DNA from: Myxococcales bacterium
GTDB taxonomy: Bacteria > Myxococcota > Myxococcia > Myxococcales > Myxococcaceae
Assembly: GCA_020846875.1 (NCBI GenBank)
Contig: JADLDB010000055.1
Location: 16,511 to 80,510, forward strand
Length of the DNA: 64,000 nucleotides
Direction of reading: 5' to 3'
Part shown: positions 27,123-36,339 of the stretch, piece by piece
Layout: every line of letters begins with the position of its first letter
Position numbering within the stretch: position 1 is the stretch's first letter
Position numbers and translations under genes: made by a program
Notes under the pieces: model-generated
The model's input: the letters and a program-made list of their open reading frames with translations, nothing else
Told to the model about the DNA's origin: nothing
The model's database searches: none

Positions 27123-27506
27123 TCAGTGCAGCGCGTGGGGCTGCGCGAGGACGAACTCGGAGATCTTCGCCTCGAAGCGCGCACCGTCGCTGCGCTCCAT
27201 CTGGTACTCGCCGCGCATCGTACCGAAGGGCGTGCGCAACATGGCCCAGCTCGTGTACTCGAAGGCCTCGCCCGGCTCGAGGCGCGGCTGCTTGCCCACC
27301 ACGCCCTCGCCGCGGACCTCCTCCACCCGGCCGGTGGCGTCGGTGATGATCCAGTGGCGCGCGCGCAGCGTGGCGGTGCGCGCGCCGGTGTTCCGCACCT
27401 TCACCGTGTACTGGAAGGCCCACTGCCCCTTCTCCGGCGCGCTGCGCTCGGGCCAGAAGGTCGCCTCAACCTTCACCTGGATTCCGTCGGTGGTGGTCTC
27501 GGACAT
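27123..27506 (-). CDS. apaG: ApaG-domain protein
   Basis: 127 residues, the standard ApaG length. Features of this Ig/FN3-like family are visible: QWAFQYTVKVRNTG (about 28-41), RARHWIITDATGRVEEVRGEG (about 50-70) and the Gly-rich LEPGEAFEYTSWAMLRTPFGTMRGEYQM (about 77-104). ApaG proteins are linked in enterobacteria to Co/Mg sensitivity and diadenosine tetraphosphate metabolism, without a proven enzyme activity. It follows the TerC/Alx-type gene on the minus strand by 4 bp, so the two are cotranscribed. Confidence 0.93.
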   Translation of the reverse strand: MSETTTDGIQVKVEATFWPERSAPEKGQWAFQYTVKVRNTGARTATLRARHWIITDATGRVEEVRGEGVVGKQPRLEPGEAFEYTSWAMLRTPFGTMRGEYQMERSDGARFEAKISEFVLAQPHALH

Positions 27507-27510
27507 GACT

Positions 27511-28497
27511 TCAGGGCTCCGGGCGCCCCACCGGCACCTCGAGGGCCACCGGCTGATCCTTCGGCTTGATGATCACCGACGCAAGGATGGACACCGTCAG
27601 GCTGAGCGCGATGAAGCCCAAGGACACCCCGATGACGATCTTCTCGTGGTGGTGCGCCCACTCCGAGAAGGCCGTCTCCAGACACAGCTTCACGCCCACG
27701 AAGGCGAGGATGATCCCCAGCCCCACCTTGAGGTAGCGGAACTTGTCCATCAGCGACGACACCAGGAAGAACAGCGAGCGCAGCCCCAGGATCGCGCAGG
27801 CGTTGGAGCTGAAGACGATGAAGGGATCCTGGCTGATCCCCAGCACGGCGGGGATCGAGTCCAGGGCGAACAGCAGGTCGCTCGTCTCTACCACCAGCAG
27901 CACCAGGAAGAGCGGGGTCACCAGGCGGCGGCCTTCCTCCTTCACGACGAAGGCCAGCCCGTGCTCCTTCGTGGACACCGGCAGCACGCGACGGGCCAGC
28001 TTCAGCACCTTGTTCGACTCGGGATCGACCTCGTCGTCTTGCGCGCCGGAGAAGAGCAGCTTCCACGCGGTGAAGAGGAGGAAGGCCCCGAAGAAGTAGA
28101 GGAGCCAGGTGAACTTTGCGACCAGCGCCGTGCCCAGGCCGATCATCGCGCCCCGCATCAGGAAGGCGCCGATGATGCCCCAGTAGAGCAGCCGGTGCTG
28201 CGCCGCCTTGGGCACCTTGAAGTACGAGAAGATGACGAGGAAGACGAAGAGGTTGTCGACCGACAGCGCGTACTCCACGACGTACGCGGTGAGGAACGGG
28301 AAGGCCGCCGTCGCCCCCCCGAGGTGGAAGAGCAGCCCGGCGAAGCCCAGGGACAGCGTCACCCACACCGCCGTCCACGCTGCGGCCTTCCTCGGGGTGA
28401 TCTCCGAGCCGCGAGAGACCGAGAGATCGATGGCGATCACCACCACGACGCCGACGAGGAAGCCTGCCCAGAGGAGCGGAGTACCCACGAGAGTCAC
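27511..28497 (-). CDS. alx: TerC/Alx-family integral membrane protein
   Basis: 328 residues with about nine membrane helices. TerC signatures are present: helix with EYALSVDNLFVFLVIFSYF near 74-92 (conserved acidic residue in SVDN) and the later LVVETSDLLFALDSIPAVLGIS near 202-224 (ETSD and DSIPA). The long soluble loop between them and overall length match the Alx (YgjT) subgroup rather than the short tellurite TerC. Alx-type proteins are implicated in Mn2+ export and pH response and are sometimes controlled by a yybP-ykoY riboswitch; none was seen in the 71 bp upstream. It precedes apaG by 4 bp. Confidence 0.92.
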   Translation of the reverse strand: MTLVGTPLLWAGFLVGVVVVIAIDLSVSRGSEITPRKAAAWTAVWVTLSLGFAGLLFHLGGATAAFPFLTAYVVEYALSVDNLFVFLVIFSYFKVPKAAQHRLLYWGIIGAFLMRGAMIGLGTALVAKFTWLLYFFGAFLLFTAWKLLFSGAQDDEVDPESNKVLKLARRVLPVSTKEHGLAFVVKEEGRRLVTPLFLVLLVVETSDLLFALDSIPAVLGISQDPFIVFSSNACAILGLRSLFFLVSSLMDKFRYLKVGLGIILAFVGVKLCLETAFSEWAHHHEKIVIGVSLGFIALSLTVSILASVIIKPKDQPVALEVPVGRPEP

Positions 28498-28568
28498 CCC
28501 ATGTATGGGCGGGACGCCGGAGGGTCAATCGACGGTTTCGCCGCGGCAGCCAAGGCTGGCAGGCGCCG

Positions 28569-30701
<2,133 letters not shown>

Positions 30702-30794
30702 GGGGAGCGCGGATACTACCCGCGCGCCTCGGAGCGCGGACGGTCGAGTTTCACGGCATGTGTGACGAGGTGGGCGTCTCCGGGGCGTGACAGT

Positions 30795-30813
30795 CCAGCC
30801 CTGGCGGGGCTGG
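30795..30813 (+). other. Hairpin in the putative leader of the phosphodiester-glycosidase gene
   Basis: CCAGCCC and GGGCTGG form a perfect 7-bp stem with a 5-nt loop, ending 34 bases before the ATG at 30848. It lies in the 146-bp divergent gap shared with glgX. It may be a leader structure or chance in GC-rich DNA. Confidence 0.3.
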
Positions 30814-30847
30814 GGGGGTGGAAGGGCCGGGTGCTACGCGGTGGGGC

Positions 30848-32377
30848 ATGCGCCGCTCCGCACTCTGCATGCTGCTCTGGTTCCCGCTGGTGGCTTCTGC
30901 CGCGGACACCTGGACCACGCCGTTTCCCGGGGTGCGCAAGCTGTTCCGCACCACCTCCTCCCCCGCGCAGGAGATCCACGCGCTGGAGGTGAACCTGGAC
31001 ACGCCGGGCATCCGGCTGCGCAGCACTGCTTCGAGCGAGCGGCAACGCCGACCCTCGTCCTTCGCGGCGCTGGTGGGCGCGCAGTTGGCGGTGAACGCGG
31101 ACTTCTTCAGCTACACGGACTACTCGACGTCCGGGCTCGCGGCGGGCAACGGCACGGCCTGGCCGGGGAGCGTGGACGGGACGGGCTCCGGCACGCTGGC
31201 CTTCGGGACGGGGCGCGTGGAGCTGGGGGCGAAGTCGGCCGTGGTGCCCTTCAACGGCACGTGGATGCAGGGCGTCGTCTCTGGGCATCCCGATCTGCTG
31301 CGCTCCGGGGCGGTCACCTCGAGCCAGCACACAGGCAGCCTGTGCACCGCGCGGCACCCGCGCACGGCGGTGGGGCTCTCGCAGGACTCGAAGAAGCTGT
31401 ACCTGGTGGTCGTGGACGGCCGGCGGACCGGCGCAGCGGGGATGACGTGTGGGGAGTTGGCGGCGGTGCTGCAAGGGCTGGGCGCGTACCACGCGATGAA
31501 CCTGGACGGTGGCGGCTCCTCGGCGATGTACGTGCAGGGCCAGGGGGTGGTGAACCGGCCATCGGACGGCAGCGAGCGGGTGGTGGCGAACCACCTGGCG
31601 ATCTTCGCGCCCACGGCGGGCTCGCAGGGCACGCTGACCGGCGTCATCTACGAGTCGCCGGACACGACGAAGCGCCTGGCGGGCGCGACGGTGCAGGTGA
31701 CGGGTGGGCCGCGCATCACCACCACGTCCACGGGGGTGTACAGCTTCTCGCTGCCGCCGGGCTCCTGGACGGTGACGGCGTCGAAGCCGGGCTACACGAC
31801 GGGCACCGCGACGCGCACGGTGGCGTCGGGGCAGACCATCTGGGGATCCATCGGGCTGTCGCTGCTTCCGCCCACGGACACGGACGGCGACGGCGTCACC
31901 GACACGGCCGACAACTGCCCCGACGACGCGAACGCCAGCCAGGCGGATCTGGACGCGGACGGCGACGGGGACGTCTGCGACGGAGACGACGACGCGGACG
32001 GCGTGCCGGACGAGGACGACAACTGCCCGCGGGTAGCGAACATGAGCCAACTGGACGTCGACGGCGATCGAGTCGGAGATGCGTGTGATCCGAGCATCGA
32101 CCCGGTGGACGCGGGCACAATCGACGCGGGGGTGCCCGAGGTGGACGCGGGCCTGGAGCCGGACGCAGGGCTGGGGCCGGACGCGGGGTTCGAGGAGCCA
32201 GGGCCAGACGCAGGCCAGGCAGAGGAGGCGGACGCGGGGGCACCGCCCAGGGACGATCCACCGGCGGAGGACGAGCCGTCGGCGCCGGGAGGCTGCTCAG
32301 CAGCGCCTGGGCTCCTGCCGCTGCTTGCGCTTGCTGCGCTCGTGTTCCGCCGCCGTCGACGCACGGGCGGGGCCTGA
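30848..32377 (+). CDS. MYXO-CTERM phosphodiester glycosidase-like (NAGPA) surface protein
   Basis: 509 residues from ATG at 30848, which starts a clear signal peptide (RRSALCMLLWFPLVASAA). Residues about 55-255 match the phosphodiester glycosidase domain (NAGPA/uncovering-enzyme family): AVNADFFSY, RTAVGLSQD, LVVVDGRR, then GMTCGELAAVLQGLGAYHAMNLDGGGSSAM, the family hallmark. Next come a carboxypeptidase-regulatory-like beta domain (about 270-335), thrombospondin type 3 Ca-binding repeats (DTDGDGVTDTADNCPDD and similar, about 345-420), a low-complexity DAG-rich linker, and the sorting tail: GGCSAAPG, hydrophobic helix, RRRRR. The tail predicts cell-surface anchoring by the myxobacterial C-terminal sorting route. 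Substrate unknown; it may cleave glycophosphodiesters in envelope glycans. Confidence 0.88.
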   Translation: MRRSALCMLLWFPLVASAADTWTTPFPGVRKLFRTTSSPAQEIHALEVNLDTPGIRLRSTASSERQRRPSSFAALVGAQLAVNADFFSYTDYSTSGLAAGNGTAWPGSVDGTGSGTLAFGTGRVELGAKSAVVPFNGTWMQGVVSGHPDLLRSGAVTSSQHTGSLCTARHPRTAVGLSQDSKKLYLVVVDGRRTGAAGMTCGELAAVLQGLGAYHAMNLDGGGSSAMYVQGQGVVNRPSDGSERVVANHLAIFAPTAGSQGTLTGVIYESPDTTKRLAGATVQVTGGPRITTTSTGVYSFSLPPGSWTVTASKPGYTTGTATRTVASGQTIWGSIGLSLLPPTDTDGDGVTDTADNCPDDANASQADLDADGDGDVCDGDDDADGVPDEDDNCPRVANMSQLDVDGDRVGDACDPSIDPVDAGTIDAGVPEVDAGLEPDAGLGPDAGFEEPGPDAGQAEEADAGAPPRDDPPAEDEPSAPGGCSAAPGLLPLLALAALVFRRRRRTGGA

Positions 32378-32656
32378 GCAGGTCGCTCCTGTGCGGTGAA
32401 CGACCTCGGGCGTACCGAGCGGGCTGGCACTGGATTGGGGAGTCCGGATCGCCGTGCGGCGGGGCCGTGGTCCCCCCGGGGCCAGGCCCGAAGGCCGGGT
32501 CCCCTCGTCAAGAGGTGAAGGGGTGAAGGGGCTGCCGCGCGCTGGGCGACACGCCTCTCCCTGCGCACCATCGTTCGCTCAAGGCCGCTGCTTCAACCCG
32601 ATCAAGTGCCGCGCGAGAGCTCGACGCGCTGGTTTGCCTCGCGTGCGGCGGGCGAG
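32378..32656. other. 279-bp gap between convergent genes, GC-rich inverted repeats only
   Basis: No gene is supported. At 32471-32504 GGGGCCAGGCCCG and CCGGGTCCCC can pair as an imperfect hairpin without a T-tract, possibly a terminator for the convergent genes. A GTGAAGGGGTGAAGGGG direct repeat lies at about 32515-32531. A TGGCAC at 32425 recalls a sigma54 -24 box, but the -12 part does not fit. Confidence 0.35.
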
Positions 32657-33829
32657 TCACCTTGTTGCATTGTCTTCGTACTCACCCAGGGCGGCGCCGT
32701 CCGAGTCCTTCGGCGGGCAGCCCTTGTCCTGGGCGATGCCGGCCTTGTCTGGGCAGGCGTCCTGGGCGTCGGGCATGGCGTCGGCGTCGTTGTCCGGATC
32801 GGGCGCCCCGTCCTCATCGGCGAAGCCGTCCTTGTCCTCGGCCACCAGCGGCTCCGCGTCCACGCCGTTGCGCACGCCGTCTCCGTCCTTGTCCAGGTCC
32901 GGGCACTCCTCGAGGCGGTAGTCACGCCCCTCGACGCATGGCGGCTGAGTGAGCGGCGTGTTGGCGAAGGCGGCGCCGAAGTACGCGCGCACCCACGGCG
33001 TGGTGGGGCTGCCGCAGAAGCCGGGGCCCGCCGAGCCGAAGAGCTCCACGTTGCCCACCGTCCACCGCACGCCCACCTGGCCCTCCACGCCGGGCGCACC
33101 TCCGCCGATCGGCACGAAGGTGCGCAGGGAAAGCTCTCCGCGCGGGCCGGAGGTGTTGGCGGTGGACAGCGCGCCCGCCAGCCACAGCTGCGAGCCGACG
33201 CGGTCATCCATCTGTCCGGTGACGCTGATGAAGTCCACCGTCGGGCGGTACAGGAAGCCCAGCTCGGCCCCCCACTGGAAGCTGGAGAAGACCTTGCCCA
33301 CCTGCACCCGGGTGGCGACCTCCAGCCCGCCATTGCCCTGGGCCACCGCGGTGCCGAGCGGAAGCCCCAGGCCCAGGCCCACCGCCAGTGCGACCGGGCG
33401 CGTGTCGTCGAGGATGGCCACCTTCCCATTCACCCACGGGTTCCCCATTCCCGCGGTGCCCAGGCCCAGCGCGCTGCTCCCGTCCTGGTAGATGATGACC
33501 GGCACGTTGGCGGAAAGCTCCAGCCAGTCGCTCAGGCCCAGCGCGGCCACCACCTGCACGCCCAGCCGGTTGGCGACGAGCGCCTGCGACGTCTGCGCGT
33601 TGGCCGAGCGGAGCGCGCCGCCGGAGAAGAAGAGCGAGGCCCCCACGCGGAAGTCCAGGGCGCGCAGCGTCTGTCCGTTGCCCACCCACAGGGATCCCCG
33701 CGCGGCGGGATCGAGCCACACCTGCTCGATGTCGGCGGTAGGCGCGGGCTGCTGGGCGAGCGCGGTGGCGGCGGTGAGGGACGAGCAGAGCGAGACGAGG
33801 CAGAGCGAGCGACGCGGCGACGCCAACAT
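32657..33829 (-). CDS. Outer-membrane beta-barrel protein with thrombospondin type 3 tail
   Basis: 390 residues with a signal peptide (MLASPRRSLCLVSLCSSLTAATALAQ). Residues about 40-300 are strand-rich with alternating hydrophobics (LRVGASLFFSGG, LGVQVVAALGLSDWLELSANVPV, VALAVGLGLGLPLG, QVGVRWTVGNVELFGSAGPGF) and look like a transmembrane barrel. Residues 305-385 hold DxDxDG Ca-binding repeats (DLDKDGDGVRNGVDAEP, DPDNDADAMPDAQDACPD). In related myxobacterial proteins this pattern commonly continues into an OmpA peptidoglycan-binding domain, but here the chain stops right after the repeats (GEYEDNATR). Function unknown. Confidence 0.78.
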   Translation of the reverse strand: MLASPRRSLCLVSLCSSLTAATALAQQPAPTADIEQVWLDPAARGSLWVGNGQTLRALDFRVGASLFFSGGALRSANAQTSQALVANRLGVQVVAALGLSDWLELSANVPVIIYQDGSSALGLGTAGMGNPWVNGKVAILDDTRPVALAVGLGLGLPLGTAVAQGNGGLEVATRVQVGKVFSSFQWGAELGFLYRPTVDFISVTGQMDDRVGSQLWLAGALSTANTSGPRGELSLRTFVPIGGGAPGVEGQVGVRWTVGNVELFGSAGPGFCGSPTTPWVRAYFGAAFANTPLTQPPCVEGRDYRLEECPDLDKDGDGVRNGVDAEPLVAEDKDGFADEDGAPDPDNDADAMPDAQDACPDKAGIAQDKGCPPKDSDGAALGEYEDNATR

Positions 33830-33882
33830 GCGCGGAGGCGTACCAGACGAGCCTCACAGTGACCACGCCTTCGTCGAGCCCC

Positions 33883-36339
33883 TCAGCGGTCCAGCTGCTT
33901 CTGCAGCGACGCGATGAAGTGCTCCAGGGCCGCGCCGCGCGCCGCCGCGTCGGCCTCCGGCGCGTCCCACGCCAGCGCGAAGTCGAACACCGCGCGCGGC
34001 CCCGGCTGCTCCAGCTTCCCGCTGGTGACGGCGCGCGCGAAGCCGGCGGACCGCAGCCAGGGCACCTCCTCCAGCTTGCCCCGCGCGGCCCGGGCGGCGA
34101 TCAGCGCGTCCCCCGGCCGGCCCAGCATCGCCGCGGCCAGCGCCCGGAAGACGAGCGCGCCGCCGGTGCCCTCCGTGTCGGGGAGCCGGGCGAGGCGAAT
34201 CGCCTCCTCGTCCTCCCCGGCAAGGAAGGCGACCGCCGGCCTCAGCGCCCCCAGCTCGCCCAGCGCGCCGTGCTGCTCGAGCAGCCGGAGGCGCTCCCAC
34301 GCGTCACGGTAGCGCCCGAGGTGCACGTCGGCCCGCACCACCAGCGGGGAGGCGCTGATCGACTCCGGGCGCCGCTCCAGCAACTGCAGGCCGATGGACC
34401 GCGCCTCCTCGAAGGCCTCCCTCGCCCTCGCCGGCTCGCCTTCGTCCTCGGCGATGATTCCCGCTTCCACCAGCAGCGCCACCAGCGCCTGGCGCGCGGC
34501 GTCCGAGTCAGGCTCCCGCTCCAGCGCAGCGCGCACCAGGGCGAGCGCCTCGGTCACCAGTTGGTGGCGCTCGACGTGAGGCTCCACGCCCGCCCGGAAG
34601 GCGAGCAACGCCAACGTCCGCGCCTGGGACAGCGACGCCTCGACGTCGCCGGGCGCGCCGGCCATGGCCTTCGCTCCCCGCTCGACCGCGCGCCGCAGCA
34701 GCGGCTCCCGCTCCCCGACGTCGACCAGCTGGGCCAGCTCGCGGTACGCCACCGCCGCGGACAGGTACGCGTCGGCCCGCGCGGGCTCCTTCTCGAGCGC
34801 GCGCTCGGCGTCGGCCAGCCCCTGCTCCACCAAAGCCCGCCGGCGGGAGTCGCCGTACAGCGCCATCAGCCGAGCCTCCGCCAGCCGCGTGCGGGACGCC
34901 AGCACCAGGTGCTCGGCGGAGGGCTCAGCGGCCACCAGGCTCTGGACCAGGCGCCTCGCCAACGCCAGGGCATGATCCGCGTCGTCCCTGCGCCCCAGCT
35001 CCAGCGCCACGTCGGCCAGCCGAAGCATCGCCGCCAGCACCCGCCGGCGCTCCTCGGCTGGCGCGCGATCGAGCTCGGTGGTGCGCTCGTAGTGGGCCAC
35101 CGCGGCGCTGGTCACCTCGTTGACCAGCCTCTCCACGCCCGGTACCGCCACCAGGCGCGTGGCCACGTCGTCCAGGAAGCGCTGGGCGAAGCGCCGCGCT
35201 TGATCACGCTCCTCGCGCACCTGGCCCTGCGCCACCACCCCGGCCGCCACCAGGAAGACGAAGAGCCCCGCGGTGGCCAGCGTGAAGGTCCGGTTGCGGG
35301 CGACGAAGCGGCGCAGGAGCTCGACCGCCGAGTAGCGGTACGACGCCACCCGACGCCCTTCGACGAAGGCCGACAGCTCGCGGACCAGGGCGTCTACCGA
35401 GTCGAGCCCGCCTTCCTGCGGCGGCAGCCGCGTGCGCCGGACGATGGCCAGCAGCTCGCGCGGGGCGTCTGAGGGAGGTCCCCCCGAGCCGCCGGCCACC
35501 AGCGCGCCCAGCACGTCGCCCAGGCACTTGAGATCCACGCGCCGCTCTTCGCTGCGCAGCTCGCCCCGGCGCGCGCGGCCCCACTCCAGCACGTAGACCT
35601 CGCCGAAGCGGCCCAGCATCACGTGGTCCGAGGTGAGATCGCGGTGCACCACCCCTTCCTGGTGGGCCGCCGCGATGCAGCGGCAGGCGACCAGGAAGGC
35701 CGGGACCAGGGCCAGGCGCTCGAAGGTGGTGCGCGACTCGCGGATCACCTGGGTGAGGCTGCGCCCCGAGATACGCTGCATCGTGTAGTAGGCAGAGCCG
35801 GTGGCGCGCCGGCCCAGCTCGTACACCGGCACCACCGCGGGGTGGTCGAGGTGCCCGGTCAGCCGCGCTTCGTCGAACAGCGCCTGCTCGTCGCGGCCGG
35901 CCAGCTTCACCGCCACCTCGCGCCCCAGCACCCCGTCGCTCCACAGCACCAACTGGCCCGTCTGAGTGTCGCCCAACACCGCCGGCTTGCCGTCGCCGTC
36001 CACCACCGGGGCGTAGCGGCCGGGCTGCTCGTCGGCGGCGACGCTCTCGCCCATCCGGGTGAGGGGATCCGGCGTGGGGCGGGGGCGCAGCGCACTCCTG
36101 GGCAGCAGCGCCAAGGGCTTGCGGGGATCGCCGTCCGCGTCGGAGGCTGCCCGCGCAGCCAGCCGCTCGACCAGCCGGCGCGCTCCTGCGCTCAACAGGC
36201 CCCGCCCCTCCAGCACGTCCGCCAGCGAGCGCTCTGACTGGCCGATCAATTCCCGGCTGGCGGACAGCACGTCGTCCGCGGTGCAGAAGCCGAGCTGCGC
36301 CGCCAGCACCCCGAAGAGCAGCTCGGTCGGGTGAGTCAC
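33883..36339 (-). CDS. Transmembrane pseudokinase with TPR-like C-terminus
   Basis: 818 residues from GTG. The N-terminal helical module (about 1-65, LLFGVLAAQLGFCTADDVL, then LADVLEGRGLLS) is shared with the upstream kinase. The kinase-like domain (about 110-335) is degenerate: no Gly loop, Lys145 in VAVKLA kept, catalytic loop HRDLTSDHV with His239 where Asn is needed, EWG (252-254) in place of DFG, and the activation segment and APE missing, only about 15 residues separating EWG from the next helix. It is thus predicted inactive. A membrane helix at about 352-371 precedes a long helical TPR-like periplasmic region. The GTGA overlap with the active kinase gene shows coupling; regulatory partner is the likely role. 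Confidence 0.85.
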   Translation of the reverse strand: MTHPTELLFGVLAAQLGFCTADDVLSASRELIGQSERSLADVLEGRGLLSAGARRLVERLAARAASDADGDPRKPLALLPRSALRPRPTPDPLTRMGESVAADEQPGRYAPVVDGDGKPAVLGDTQTGQLVLWSDGVLGREVAVKLAGRDEQALFDEARLTGHLDHPAVVPVYELGRRATGSAYYTMQRISGRSLTQVIRESRTTFERLALVPAFLVACRCIAAAHQEGVVHRDLTSDHVMLGRFGEVYVLEWGRARRGELRSEERRVDLKCLGDVLGALVAGGSGGPPSDAPRELLAIVRRTRLPPQEGGLDSVDALVRELSAFVEGRRVASYRYSAVELLRRFVARNRTFTLATAGLFVFLVAAGVVAQGQVREERDQARRFAQRFLDDVATRLVAVPGVERLVNEVTSAAVAHYERTTELDRAPAEERRRVLAAMLRLADVALELGRRDDADHALALARRLVQSLVAAEPSAEHLVLASRTRLAEARLMALYGDSRRRALVEQGLADAERALEKEPARADAYLSAAVAYRELAQLVDVGEREPLLRRAVERGAKAMAGAPGDVEASLSQARTLALLAFRAGVEPHVERHQLVTEALALVRAALEREPDSDAARQALVALLVEAGIIAEDEGEPARAREAFEEARSIGLQLLERRPESISASPLVVRADVHLGRYRDAWERLRLLEQHGALGELGALRPAVAFLAGEDEEAIRLARLPDTEGTGGALVFRALAAAMLGRPGDALIAARAARGKLEEVPWLRSAGFARAVTSGKLEQPGPRAVFDFALAWDAPEADAAARGAALEHFIASLQKQLDR

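Noticed and set aside
32425..32438. Possible sigma54 promoter (TGGCAC with a later TTGG)
   Set aside because: Spacing between the -24 and -12 parts is one base short and GC is missing at -12; no sensible downstream gene.
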